From the NCBI GenBank assembly GCA_026120035.1, contig JALRME010000014.1, positions 62,001 through 126,000 on the forward strand: 64,000 bases of DNA, written 5' to 3'. The notes under the pieces are model-generated. The model did not search any database. It was not told where the DNA came from and worked only from the letters and a program-made list of their open reading frames with translations. Below, one piece after another: positions 21,461-33,434 of this stretch; position 1 is the stretch's first letter, and each line of letters opens with the position of its first letter. The position numbers and the translations under genes were made by a program. The DNA is from Coleophoma eucalyptorum (lineage: Eukaryota > Ascomycota > Leotiomycetes > Helotiales > Dermateaceae).

Positions 21461-23891
21461 TTAAAACAACGCCTCGCGAACCTTCCCAGCTTTGTTCAGT
21501 ATATCATATTCAACCCATCGAGCGACTCCTCTCCTCCCAGGCGCTATAATGCTTCCAGGGTTCATGACATGACATCCTTCATACGTAACACAGAATGCGG
21601 GAGCTTCGGTATCAGCGAGGACCATTGCAGTCGGTAATGGATACACTTGTAGAGCACTCGCATAGTCCCAGAGTACAGGTCGAATTGCCATGCCAAAGGG
21701 CGACAGATAACCCTGGTCGAGGACCGTCTTCACCAGCTTTCGAGCAATGTGTGTGTCGTGTGTTAGCCTGTCCTCCTCAAGCACAGCCTCGGGTTCATGA
21801 GATTCTGCTTCCTGTACGTTCTCATCGATCTCCGGCTCTGGTGGTGGTGGTGGTGGTGCAGGAGTGCTTGCCATCTCTACATCCCCATTCCTGTCACTGG
21901 GTTTTGACGAAGCGAATTGTACAGCTGTACGCCGGAGTCTTCCGGACATATTGTCCCGCATTACTACGACTTCGTGTGTCGGGCCGAAAAGTGTTAATCG
22001 AGAGGGATTGCTTGTCCATATTGCCTCTCCGTCCGTCCTTCTCCCTCTCTCCTTCTCCGCTTCGGCGTTTGCAGTTGCAAATGCTCTCTTTATTCTCGAA
22101 GTGAACATTTCAGGTACACCTTTCCGTGGAAGAGGCACCGCAGCCCCAGCAGAAAACGACGAGGTCCAACCATCATTGTCGCCAGGGACAAAGATGAATG
22201 TGGCTGTCTGAAGTAATGTGGGATATTCTGATAAGGTAGAAGCAAGGGCATCAAAGTACTCCTTGTACTCTATACTTCCACCACTGCCACCACGAGCCAT
22301 GACTGCGTGTTGTACAAAGTTGCCCATCAAAATGAATGTCATTGGCGTATCTTCTTCTGGGTCTGCTGCGTATACACCAAGCAGTTTCTTCAGCGCTTGA
22401 AGCGTTCGTGGTTGGTCCAGATTGATTTCGCCAATGATAATCATTCGCCCTCTTCCAACTCCGTCACCTTCTTCTAAACGCTTTCCAAGTAGCCGCTGCT
22501 CGAGCTTACGCATCCTCGATCCAATAGCTCTTTCACTTCCTACCCCTAAAAAGTCTACCCAGCCAAACCCACCACCGGCGGTTGTGTCCCCTTCGCCGGT
22601 TGTGCTGGTCAAGCCAAGTGTCACCGATCTCCTCTCACATGGCGGTCCACCGATGAAGAAGCCGATGAACTTTCCGCCGATGGTACCTCCAACACCACCG
22701 CTGCCACCAAGGGTTCCGCCATGATTATCGTCTTCTTCGTACACTCCATCCACTAAGACAATCATGCCAGGAGCAAACCAGGCACCATCGTCCGGCACTG
22801 GTTTGGCATGAGATAAGTCTAAAGAAATGCTCCCGGTAAGGTCGTTGATAGCCAAAGTTCCGGTAGGAGAAATAGTTAAGAGCCCAAGTATCATGTGATT
22901 ACTTCCATTGCGGCCAAGAAGATTTGCTATTGGTGTAAGCTTGTAGGATTGTTGTGTCGTCGCTAATGCCGAAGATGTCCTTTTGAGAGATGGTGTTTTG
23001 GATGCTTCTACAGCAGAGGTTTGGAATGATTCATTCCTCAGTAGTCGTTGGTGTATGAGATTATAGCGATTCCGGAATACTTGGGTCTTATGTGAAGCTT
23101 GGGGTAATAATGATGGCTTGGAAGAATCTCTATAGAAGAATAAGTATGTGCATCTCCAGTGACTTCTCTTTGACATACCTGTCGAAATGTTTCTTTGCCA
23201 CATTGTAAACCAAGCGAGGTTGTTCAAATGCGTCAATAACTTTCAGCCATTTTCTTGGATCTCTCAGTGCATCCTCATCATTTTCATCCATATCCAGCAT
23301 CGATATACCCAAGCTCGATTGGCTATCTTCTCGTCCCAAAGAGTCCGGTCTTGATCCCAATCTAGTTGCTGAAGCATCTCCATACTTTGATGGGCCCAAA
23401 CTGAAACTGTTCTGTCGACTCAATTCTCTGCTTGCAACTATTCGACCACCTATCATGCTTCCTTCTAGGTTCTTCAAAATATCCTTCAGTTCACTGCTGT
23501 CTCCTTCCACTATTACACCTTTACTGTAGTTCTTCCAGCTCTTTGCAACCTCCTCGAGCACCCGTTCTGCTAGCCCTTCTTCCCTCCATCCTGTTCCGCA
23601 ATGCCTGCCAATGAAGGTTGCTAGAACTTGCAGAGCAGAAGAAGTCAATGTGAGACTGTGTTTCTTCGTAAATGTTCGAAATGCTACAGGTCGTAAGGTC
23701 GCTGGCGGGAGTAGAATTGGGAGAACGCTTGGCTTTGCTGCTGCAGGAACAGCATTGAACGGTCGAATAGGATGCGCCGGTGTCCCAAACGCAGGAGAGG
23801 AAGATGGAATTGGATTTGTCTGCGCTGGCGTCTGAGGAGCTTTGAACATACTAGCAGCTCGAGGCTTGTCTGCTTGATTTGATTTACTCAT
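21461..23891 (-). CDS. DPB2: DNA polymerase epsilon subunit B
   Basis: Two exons (23891-23179 and 23129-21461) across a 49-bp GT..AG intron give 793 residues. The N-terminus is Pro/Ser-rich with a conserved helical region (about 60-130). The rest has an OB-fold-like region followed by the inactivated calcineurin-like phosphoesterase domain typical of B subunits, seen in MIIIGEINLDQPRTLQAL and TFILMGNFVQHAVM. A glycine-rich insert lies around residues 375-400, and a charged insert (PAPPPPPPEPEID) lies late in the domain. Dpb2 links polymerase epsilon to the CMG helicase and is essential for replication. The gene converges on the ArAE-type gene with 228 bp between stop codons. Confidence 0.92.
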
Positions 23892-24262
23892 GTTCGTGAA
23901 TGCACTTTGTCTGTAAACAGTGCCGTGATATTTCCCATGAACAAATTAGAGGATCCTAAGACTTGCATATAACTAATGTGCTTAAGTCTGGTGAGGTGGG
24001 GAGACGCGTCTTGATAGTTAGACGCGTTGATTGATTTTCCGCGTCGCGTGATCCCTGCATATCCAGCTCTATCCAGCTTGTCGCAAAGAGAGCTACTTTC
24101 CTTTCTCAATTCACCTTCTTCGTTTCCAAACAACGGCCACCGTTCTCGGTTTTGACGACTGGCTCTGTATTACATCATATCTTCTCCTAAAAATCAACTC
24201 ACCTACTTTTACGATATCGTTCTGTGTCTTAATTGATATCTACGACTACTCCTTGGACAGAA
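23892..24262. promoter_or_regulatory. Shared divergent promoter of DPB2 and the NASP-like gene
   Basis: 371 bp between divergent start codons of a replication gene and a histone chaperone gene. Three ACGCGT-type hexamers or near-matches (GACGCGTC at about 24002, GACGCGTT at about 24021, CCGCGTCGCGTG at about 24039) resemble the MluI cell-cycle box bound by MBF at G1/S in yeasts. Their clustering between two S-phase-related genes fits, but function is inferred. Confidence 0.55.
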
Positions 24263-25766
24263 ATGGCCGAACCTATCGAGACAGCGGCGACCACTGCAGC
24301 TGAGCAGTCTGCTGCAGCCATCGAGGTCTTCAACTCTGTCAAAGTTTCCCTCGCAGACCTTTGCGCCAAAGGCACAGCTCAATATGCGCACAAGAACTAT
24401 GAAGAGGCAAGCGATTGCTTCGCGCGAGCTTCCGAGCTCCAGGCTGAACTCAATGGAGAGATGAGCCCCGAGAACGCTGAGATTCTCTTCCTCTATGGTC
24501 GAGCGCTATTCAAGGTCGGCCAAAGTAATAGCGACGTTCTAGGTGGCAGAGCTGGTGGAGAGAAGAAGACGAGCAATGGCGCGAATAAGACTAAGAAGCC
24601 AAAGGCAGTTGAGCCAGTGGTTGAAAGCGACAAAGTTGTTGAGGAGGGGGTTGCGCTTATTGCCGAGCAGAATGGAATTGCAACAGAGAAGAAGGAAGAA
24701 GAAGAAGTGGAAGCCAAAAAACCTCTATTCCAGTTCACTGGAGACGAGAATTTTGAGGATTCGGATGATGAAGATGGCGAGGTATATTTGCTCTATATCT
24801 ACTGTATAGTGTCAAGACTAACAATTGGTTAGGCAGAGGATGGCGAGGACGGAGAGGAGGAAGACGACCTTGCTGCTGCTTTTGAAGTTCTCGATCTTGC
24901 ACGCGTCCTTTTCACGAAGAAACTCGAAGAGCCAGAAGAAGGAGATGATAAAGGAAAGGCTGTTGGCGATTCGCCAATGACAAAACATCTCACCGAACGA
25001 TTAGCAGATACTCATGATCTATTAGCGGAAATATCTCTGGAAAACGAGAAGTATGCACCGACAGTGCCGCAATGAGTCAAAAAGCTAACCAGTAACAGAT
25101 TCGATGGAGCTGTCACAGACTTTAGAGCATCATTAGTTCATAAAAAGTCACTATATGGTGAGGAGAGCGAGATTATTGCTGAGGCTCATTTCAAGCTTTC
25201 GTTAGCGCTAGAATTCGCATCCATTAAGGAAGAGGGTGTTGTGGACAAGGCCATGAGGGACGAGGCTACGAAAGAGCTTGAGGCTGCTATTGCGAGCACA
25301 AAACTTAAGCTTCAGAGCAAAGAGGTTGAGCTTGCATCATCTTCAAATCCTGATGACAATGACATTACTAGATCTCAGATTGCCGACGTCAAGGAAATGG
25401 TTGGCGAGATGGAAGGTCGAGTAAGTCGAAAAGATAGCAATGGATGAGACTGATTGCTGACATTTGCTTTAGCTCGCTGAATTAAAGGCTGCCCCGGTTG
25501 ACGTACAAGCTTTGAAAGACAGCCTTCTCGGAGGAGTTTTGGGCGATAGTATAGGCGAAAGTCCAGCTGAGGCTAAGGCTAGATTGGAAGAGGCAACAAA
25601 GTCTGCCAATGACTTAAGTGGTCTCGTGCGACGTAAGAAAGATAAGACGTCAGAGGCTGCCCTTCCTGAGCCAAGTGTAGCGAGTGGAAAGCGAAAGGCG
25701 GAAGATGATGCCGAGGATAGCGATGTTGGAAAGAAGGCGAAGGTCGAGAATGGAGAGGAAGAATAG
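24263..25766 (+). CDS. sim3: NASP/Sim3/Hif1-type histone chaperone
   Basis: Four exons (24263-24781, 24833-25050, 25099-25420, 25473-25766) joined by GT..AG introns of 48-52 bp give 450 residues. The N-terminal TPR unit (about 35-90) is followed by an acidic stretch and a second acidic block around the first intron. The SHNi-TPR repeats come next (FDGAVTDFRASLVHKK, HFKLSLALEF), then a coiled-coil-like region and a basic C-terminal tail (KRKAEDD, KKAKVE) that looks like a nuclear signal. This interrupted-TPR-with-acidic-insert layout is that of NASP, which carries H3-H4 or CENP-A (Sim3 in fission yeast). Which histone it prefers cannot be told from sequence. Confidence 0.88.
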
Positions 25767-26420
25767 ATCCGCGCATCTTCTTCAAATGAAATGTAGTCAA
25801 AATTTCATAGCAGTGAATGGCAGTGCGCCAGGTTACGAGGGGAAAATGGGTCAGGGAAGGCGTTCGTGGGATACCAAATTTTCGCATATCGCACAGCACG
25901 AGACTTGCTGATTAGCTAGCAGTCTTATGCCAATGAATGCATTTACTCCGTATCTGTACAAATTGCTGACTGACTGACTGAAACTGCCCCTGTGCTAGAA
26001 ACCTTTATTTTAGTAGAGTTCGCTTCAAGATGTAGCACACTGTGTCGGTTTTCACTAGCAAAGTGGAATCATGCTTGAAATAGGTACATTCGTTTCTCAT
26101 TGATTAGACTGGAAGGTACTGGTCCTCTGGTTATTTTTGCCAATCATTGACACAATTATCACTCCCAAACACCTTTAAGGTCATTCAACGGCCTCTACAT
26201 TATCTCATGATCTCTTAATGCCTATTTAGACCTTGAGGCCCAAAACATAACCCAAAATTTTGGGTAGCATTGACTATATCGCACGCTAATGTGTCTCGTG
26301 GCCAGAAATTTTGAGTACTGTTGACCTCTGTAATTAGAGGTATGGGTATTGCTCGATGGCTTCTTCGTAGCCTCGCCCAGCCAATGTCAGGTCAACCCGC
26401 AGAGATTTTTTTTAATTATA
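25767..26420. other. Gap between convergent NASP-like and RabGAP genes
   Basis: 654 bp between facing 3' ends. It contains a short GACT tandem repeat (about 25968-25980) and an A/T-rich stretch with two AAATTTTGGGT/AAATTTTGAGT-like segments (about 26254-26318). No gene is supported. Confidence 0.5.
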
Positions 26421-28603
26421 TTAGACCACAGCATTTGATGGTGTGGTATGGCTTCCACCACGGAGATGCGAGGCAGATCCTTTGAACAGAGATTGCCAAA
26501 TGAAGGCTTCACTGAGTAGCAATTCAATATCCTTCTCGGTCCAGTTCCTTGTGGGCAGGGCTTGGAGGAACATCATGATCTCCTGGAAGTCCATCTTCAA
26601 TAATTTGTCAGACCACTTAACCAAGAATGCAACACAAACGTATAAATGGAATTCGGAGAATCCTTGCTCTTCAGCCTTGAAGATTATTAGCTTTGCTGCC
26701 TACAGGGAAAACCCAGAATGCCCTTACCATATAAGTATCCCACATCCTGATTGTATTTCTTACGCTGATCTCCCTCATCAAGAGACAATTCATCCAGCGA
26801 AAGCTGAATTGTATGAACTCCACGCTCTCTGATTCCAAATGTTTGGCGAGAGGAGCGTCTATTCTGGCAGTGAGATCGCGGAGAGCTGCAACTTGACGTT
26901 GGATACCTGGCTGTGCATAAATATAGTTATCTTGAATTCCATCCAGAAGCTTCGTAAGACACCAGAATGAGTCTGCCTCTACAGCATCCAAGACTGGTTT
27001 TGGAAGTTGACCAGGGTCCATTCCACTTTCCACGTCTGAATCTGTGATATAAGTTGCAAGGAAGACCTGCCAGAACGGTGTGACAAGATCGTTGATTCCC
27101 TGAACATATCCACTTGCAGGATGCCTTACAGCCCAAACATAGAGGATCCTTTCCAAAGATCGCTGTGTAGCCTCATAGCTATATAACTCTAAATGCGGGT
27201 TGGTTCTGGGCACATCAATGCTGATTTGATGCCATATGGCTTCGTCCAAGCCTCTCGCCTTCCCTCCTTGTGCAGAACTGTTACCCCCTCTCTCGAAAGC
27301 TTGCCGCACACCATCTAAATATTCTTTGCGTTTTCGTTCGAGAGTGCTGACACGTCGTTCACTGCTAGTCGGAAGATATCCCAATAGTAATTGCCATGTC
27401 ATGGCACGGACTTCTTCAGGGATCCCAGACCATGCTGCTGATCTTAGGTCTGTCAATGGTATCGAACTTGCCTGAAGTAGCTTCTTGAACTTGTTGATTC
27501 TCGTGATTCTAGCAGAGTGTACATCAATATCTTTTGGTGTGGCATTTGTGGGAATCGGTGGATGGTCTATAAGGTGCAAAGAGTTGGCTGGGTCTATGAT
27601 ACATATTAGTCCATATCTTCTTCTTCTTTGGGAAAACAACTCACCTCTGAGGACCTCCTTATACTGCGGACGCAGCATTTTCCCCTCACTCTTTTTGGCA
27701 ACAGGATAACTTGGTGCGGGTCTCTCTATGGCAATATCTGCACTATTTGACCATCTTCGAGAACCCAATGCCGAAGCACTTCCTAATCCAGAGCCCCATG
27801 GCGAAAGAGTACTGCCCCCAGGGTCGGTACTATTCGCTGGAACTGATGTTTTCCTTGCCTTTCGCTTCATGCTTGATATACTTGGAAGCCCAAAATCATC
27901 TCCATCGTCATTATCGTATCCATATTCATCCTCATCGTCATCTTCGTCCTCCGCGTTCCAATCATTATTCGTATGCGACAGGTAGTCTGTGTAATTCTTT
28001 CGTGGCGGCGAAGCCAAAGCCGATGTGGATCTAATAATAGGAGGGGAGTCGCCGCCGCGGCCTTTGTATGAAGAAGAGGAGGGAGGAGTTCTTGGCCGTC
28101 CCGAGTTAGAGACAGATCTGCCTACATTAGCGACAATTGAGCACAACTGGCGCAAAGACATACAAAGATTCAAATTTTAGCATATCAGCATGCGAATAGG
28201 AGGCTCCAACAACCAGGCCAGAGTCCCGAGCTTGCGTCTTTGGAGACGGATCGCGACGTCCTTCTGAAGTTCTGGTGCGCCAAAAGGGAGACGCTGATCT
28301 GGTAGTCGTGTCAGTAACTGGACTCCTAACATACAAAACTTTCTACAGGACGCGATGGGACAGCACTTACTCGGATCTTTCTGAAGAGTTTGAATATATG
28401 TTAACTTTCTCCCAGTGTTTGGTAGCACCTCAATGCTGAGATGCAAGCACGCTCATTGTAGTACTTGGTGGGGTGTAACTGACCGACCTGTATCATCTCC
28501 TGCTGAATGATATAAGTATGGATATGAACTATAACGATGTGACGTTGCGTTATCTGCTTACCTGCGGCGCTGGCTTTTTACTGCCTTTCGAAGAAGAAAA
28601 CAT
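26421..28603 (-). CDS. gyp1: Gyp1-type TBC RabGAP
   Basis: A TBC-domain GTPase-activating protein, probably for Ypt1/Rab1 at the Golgi. Both catalytic fingers are visible: the arginine finger in ISIDVPRTNPH and the glutamine finger in YVQGIND. The C-terminal exon (26675-26421) follows a 52-bp GT..AG intron (26676-26727) and carries the Gyp1-typical FLVKWSD...FQEIMMFLQALPTRNW end. A second intron (27594-27644) is 51 bp and stop-free, so it reads straight through if ignored; GTGAGT, an ACTAAT branch site and CATAG argue it is spliced. The N-terminus is tentative. A likely start is ATG at 28603 (exon to 28562), with one or two further small exons before 28130 whose joins seem to need the second of two closely spaced AG acceptors. 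The N-terminal half is Ser-rich and acidic. Confidence 0.87.
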
Positions 28604-28992
28604 CCTTGGTGTGCATGTTCATTCCCAAGCACTCATAACATTAACAGTGAACATCGTTTAAGTGAACGTCAACAGTACCGCCCTCTTTATGCCTGAGGCA
28701 CAATAATTGTCTCACTGCTTGCCTTAGCCTCAGGCTACTTGAAAGTTCAGGTCACTTCAGAAGCTTCTTCCCTCACCTGTTCATTCAACCTCCACCTTCA
28801 CTCCTCACTTCTACATTACGACTTGTATCACTGTACCTTCTTTACGTTCTTACACACCTATCTTCTTACTTAATTTTGACTGCAACTGCCTCCGTACTGC
28901 GCCATACGATCCAATACCCCTCAAGGCCACTGCCTGCGCGCAGACTTCAAGCCTAGTCACCTACCCAACTAACACCCAGGCACTCCATCATC
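28604..28992. promoter_or_regulatory. Divergent promoter of RabGAP and HRP1 genes
   Basis: 389 bp between divergent starts. The half nearer HRP1 is pyrimidine-rich (about 28760-28990), typical of leaders of well-expressed fungal genes. No gene is seen. Confidence 0.45.
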
Positions 28993-31929
28993 ATGGCGGA
29001 CACAGAAAACTTTGAGGAGGATCTCTTTGCTGATTTGTGAGTTGTAAATTTCAACTATTGCGCTGCAATAGCGATTTTTCGTCCTACTTCGATCCCTCCG
29101 ATCTAAACAGGATCTGTGAAGGAGATTTATTCTAATTTAACCTGTCTTCCTCTTCAAAGCCAGAAAGTCCTTTCTAAAAAAATAATCTGACATTATTTAC
29201 AGATACACCGACGATGACAATGCAGCTAAGCCACCAACCTTGGCAGCACCAGAAGTGAAGGATGAACCAGCAGCACCTGCTGCCAAGAACGAAGAACCTA
29301 CCGAGCAAGCCCCCCATAACGTAGATGGCGACCAACAGATGTATGGTGGTGAGCAAGATATGGATGATGAGGTTGATTTTACTCTTGGAAATGCCAATGG
29401 CTATGATGGCTCCAAAGACGAGTACAAGAGTGAAGAACATGGGCCAGGTATCAAAGAAGATGGGTAAGTCGTAGTAATCCTTCACTTTCATTACTCCCCT
29501 CCCCATCACATTGTTATGCGGGTACGACACAGATATCTGGCGAATCCAGAAACTCGTAGCTGGTTGCCATAGTATGGACATGAATATGGTATGATGGACC
29601 GGCAAAGGCTTTCATTGCAATCCAAACTTGCACCAAACAAGGAAGAACGTGGAGGACAGGGCAAACAGCAGTCAAAGGGTCTTATAATGAGTGGATATCA
29701 AACAGCGAAGCCAGAGCTTGGGAATGAAGATGGTTTAGAAGATCGACCGCACTGAGATTTGGGAGGCTTGCAATGTGCTACGACAAAGCGGGAGTTGGAG
29801 TGGTGTCAGATCGTCTTAAATCAGGTGGAAAGATATCACTCGTCATGCATTCATCAACAAACAACAGCCATAGTCACTCAGCTTCGCAACTACATAGCCT
29901 ACTGGCGAGATATTCTTCATAGAGCAACGGAGCAGCAGTCAGATAGGCTATAGCAAGAGCACAGCGCCTAGCGCATAGGGCTCGTCGCCAGTACCTAGCA
30001 TCACGATAGCAAAAGACACGTTGTTCTTGGATATCTTACGGTGTCATACTTCCATGCATGACTCTTGAGGGACTTTCTGGGCTGGTATGAAGATATACGA
30101 TTGCTTTTCATCTTCGGACAACTCTGCTGCTCCAATCAGATCGCCCCTCCAACATGCCATGCGGATCTTCTGTCTTCTCTCATAGCCTCGGTGGCGGCCA
30201 GTTCCTGTGCAGAGCATACTAGAAATTATATCAGTCTAGGAGGACCTGAAATGATTATCACTACGAACAGCAGGTTCAACAGCCCAAAGTCCGAGAAGCG
30301 AAAATAGGGCCAATAGCGAGAGCCATTTCCAACAACCAAACCCGCCACTTGCACCATGACTTTTCTATTCTATTGTTGGCACCGATCACTTCAAGCCTTT
30401 TGCATATCTATGGAATTCTGCTAACCATTTGGGATCATAGAAAAATGTTCATTGGTGGTTTGAACTGGGAGACAACCGACCGTACGTATTCACTGGTGCC
30501 AAGCGAGGCCTCTGTTTGAACATGTCGCTGACCCATGACAGAGTCTCTAAAGGACTACTTTTCTCAATTTGGCGAGGTTGTGGAATGTACGGTCATGCGA
30601 GACGGTGCATCTGGACGATCTCGTGGCTTTGGCTTCTTGACTTTCAAAGATGCCCGCACCGTTAATATCGTAATGGTTAAGGAGCACTATTTAGATGGCA
30701 AGATTGTAAGCTTCCACAATCTCACTTTCTAGATCTGTTGTAACAAATCTATCTAGATAGATCCAAAACGTGCAATCCCTCGGGATGAGCAAGAACGTAC
30801 CAGCAAGATATTTGTTGGTGGCGTCAGCCAAGAAGCGGGAGAACAAGATTTCAAGGAGTTCTTTATGCAGTTCGGACGTGTTGTTGATGCTACACTCATG
30901 ATGGACAAAGATACCGGGAGGCCCAGAGGTTTTGGTTTTGTCACATTCGACAGTGAAACTGCAGTTGAGGCGTGCCTGGCACAACCATTGGAGATTCTGG
31001 GCAAACCCATTGAGGTAAAGAAGGCACAACCAAGAGGGAATATGCGTGAGGAGGAAGAGAGCCGTGGGGGCCGAGGAGGGCGTTTCCGGAAAGGAGGAGA
31101 TGAGTTCAAGGATAATTCTAACCAGCAACAACAAAATGGCGCAGGTCAGATGGCTCCAGGTGGTATGACTCCGCAGTTGATGGCACAATACTGGCAGCGT
31201 ATGCAACAATATTTTGCAATGATGCAACAACAAATGGCTATGGGTGGTGGACGTGGTATGCCAGGTAGTATGGGAGCCATGAATCCAGCAATGATGCAGC
31301 AGATGGCACAGATGCAACAAATGCAAGCAATGCAACAACAAATGGGTGCAGGCGGTGCACGGAGCCAGAGCCCTCAAAGCCCTGGTGCCATGGCACAGAT
31401 GAATGGGATGAATCAACAGATGATGCAGCAGATGCAACAGATGCAACAGATGCAGCAGATGCAACAAGGTGCTGGTATGGGCGGAGGCTTCGGTGCTGGT
31501 AATGGGGCTGGTGTAGGTGCACAGAGCAATCCTGGTGGGCGAATGGGTACGCCCGGCTACAATGCTTACGAACAGCAGATGTTCGAGCAGCAAAAGTACG
31601 AGCAACAGCAAATGCGACGAGCTGCACGAGAACAATCACAATACACTCAACCAGGATACGGTGGCGGTATGGGCGGAGGACCAACTTCTTGGGAGGGCAT
31701 GTATGATGATGTCCCACAACCAGATGTTGGAGGAGGTGCTCAACGAGGTGGGTTCCAAGGCAGAGGAGGAAGCAATAGAGGCTCAGCTACACCACAAGCC
31801 AACCCTGCCAGTGCACCGCCTGCGAACGCACCAACAGGTCCAAAAAACGCTGGCAAGCCAGGCGCAAACTACCGTGGTGGTGGACGAGGTGGTCGGGGAG
31901 GAGGTTTCCATCCGTATGCTCGAGGCTAA
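28993..31929 (+). CDS. hrp1: Hrp1/Nab4-type RNA-binding protein (two RRMs)
   Basis: Five exons (28993-29036, 29203-29463, 30441-30481, 30542-30705, 30757-31929) give 560 residues. After an acidic N-terminus come two tandem RRMs with clear RNP2 (KMFIGGL, KIFVGGV) and RNP1 (RGFGFLTF, RGFGFVTF) motifs, joined by the conserved DPKRAIPRDEQ linker. The C-terminal half is Gln/Met/Gly-rich with many MQQ units and ends in RGG-type sequence. This is the layout of Hrp1/Nab4, a subunit of cleavage factor I that binds the polyadenylation efficiency element and shuttles with mRNA. The gene is remarkable for a 977-bp intron (29464-30440) between the acidic N-terminus and the first RRM; the other introns are 51-166 bp. 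Confidence 0.92.
29464..30440 (+). other. 977-bp intron of the HRP1-like gene
   Basis: Flanked by GTAAGT and CATAG with a GCTAAC branch site near 30420. Splicing gives an exact in-frame join (GG|A) that matches the family. I looked for an internal exon, tRNA or box C/D snoRNA and found nothing convincing. Confidence 0.8.
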
Positions 31930-32438
31930 GTAGGGATTTACCATTAAGACCCTGGGCGTCATGGGCGTCATGGGTTCGATAGGTTGCGGTTGTCTATGGA
32001 GGACAAATTAACTTGACTTCTTTTATTGTATTTTAAGATTCACCGACTCGATATCGAGCAACGGACATCTTCAGTGGCTTCTGGGCTATATGCAAATGCC
32101 ATTACATGAGTTGCCTATTACTCCTGGCCAGATAGGAGATAGACCAAGAAAATAGTTGAAAAGAAACTTCACTGTTTTGCAGCTGCAAATATCTGACTAC
32201 AAAATACTTCAGAAGATAACAGTGACATGCCAATATACTGTTCGGGGCACTTGTTTATTGACATTTCAGGAATTATACATGTTGTAATCATCCGACAAGT
32301 TATATCATATCAATGGAACTAAACTACATACATGAACTTAAATACTCAAAAACAGAGTCTTGATTTCGCCCTGAAATCAGGACAAACTGGTCCCGTTTCC
32401 TCGGAGTCTTCATTTTTGAAAATCTTTCTTGTCTCATC
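31930..32438. other. Gap between convergent HRP1 and dioxygenase genes
   Basis: 509 bp between two facing 3' ends. A short direct repeat (GGCGTCATG twice) lies at 31956-31974, just after the HRP1 stop. No gene is supported. Confidence 0.5.
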
Positions 32439-33434
32439 TCATAATTTAGTGAAACCTTCCTTAGGTGGCTGCAGCCAATTCCTTTCATCATAAATAGAAC
32501 CCTGTCCTTCAATGACATGGAACGTGTATATGATTCTCCCCTTCTGGCTCAGATTCTTTTCACTCTTGTGCAGCAGATTCCCATGAATCAGTACCAAAGT
32601 ACCTGCCTTCACCTCACCGGCCTTATATTCTCCTTCTGCTCCATCTTTAACGCCATACTCGTCCCCATTGGGAAAGCGTGCTGTATCAGTGTTGATAAAC
32701 TCCGTTCCCAGTCCATCATGCTTTCGCACAAATCTCTTGCTTATCTCTGCCCATTTGTGGCTACCGGGTAGGAATGAAAGGCAGCCGTTCTCGATTGTAG
32801 CATCTTCCAAGGCATACCAAAACCCAACAGCACTTGGTGGGTTTGTGTAGAGAAAGGTCGAGTCTTGATGAGCTGGAACAGCTCCACCTATCTCGGGCTG
32901 CTTGCAAATGATCATACTCTGTAAGCATTGTGGCTCGCGGAACCCAATAGATCGTGCGATAGCGCCAGGGAAATGGGAAGACGATGGGTTCAGGAGCGAG
33001 GCAAAGGGAGGTGAGAGCTTGTGTAGATAATGCCCTATCTTATTGATAGCTCGGGCCTTGGGCTTCGTAAGATTGCCTTGATCATCGAAGGCATCTGAAA
33101 GTATTAGTTGCAACTCATGTGCTCCGATCTATGGCAACGTACCTTCTTCAAAGAAGAATCGCACCTTGTCTCCGCTACTAAGGAAATAATCATCGCCCAC
33201 ATGCTCACCATCTTTGCCCTCTCCCGTCGAGAACTTGGTCATGGGATGATCATCCAGCGAGAAGTTCTCGAGCATAGAGTGAGTCTCGTCCAGCAAGGAA
33301 GTCAGGGTATCTTGGTCAAGGGCATTAGGAATCAGGAGATACCCATCTTTATTCCACGCCGCGAGCTGCTCTTCGCTGAGCCCACCAAACGTAGTTGCTA
33401 CTGAATCTGGAGTCGATCTTGAGGAGGGAGCCAT
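32439..33434 (-). CDS. Phytanoyl-CoA dioxygenase (PhyH) family protein
   Basis: Two exons (33434-33143 and 33094-32439) across a 48-bp GT..AG intron give 315 residues. The family is Fe(II)/2-oxoglutarate-dependent oxygenases. The iron triad is visible as H173-x-D175 (in AHQDST) and H273 (in LLHKSEKN), with R284 (KGRI) placed to bind 2-oxoglutarate. The length and the NGCLSFLPGSHKW stretch fit the eukaryotic PHYHD1-like branch better than peroxisomal PhyH. There is no C-terminal peroxisome signal (it ends FTKL). The substrate is unknown. An in-frame codon upstream of 33434 is not needed; this ATG is followed by a normal family N-terminus. Confidence 0.88.

Noticed and set aside
29464..30440. 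A box C/D snoRNA or extra exon inside the HRP1 intron
   Set aside because: ATGATGG- and ATGAAGA-like sequences and CTGA motifs occur, but their spacing (about 160 bases) and lack of pairing stems do not fit a C/D snoRNA. No internal frame continues the protein.
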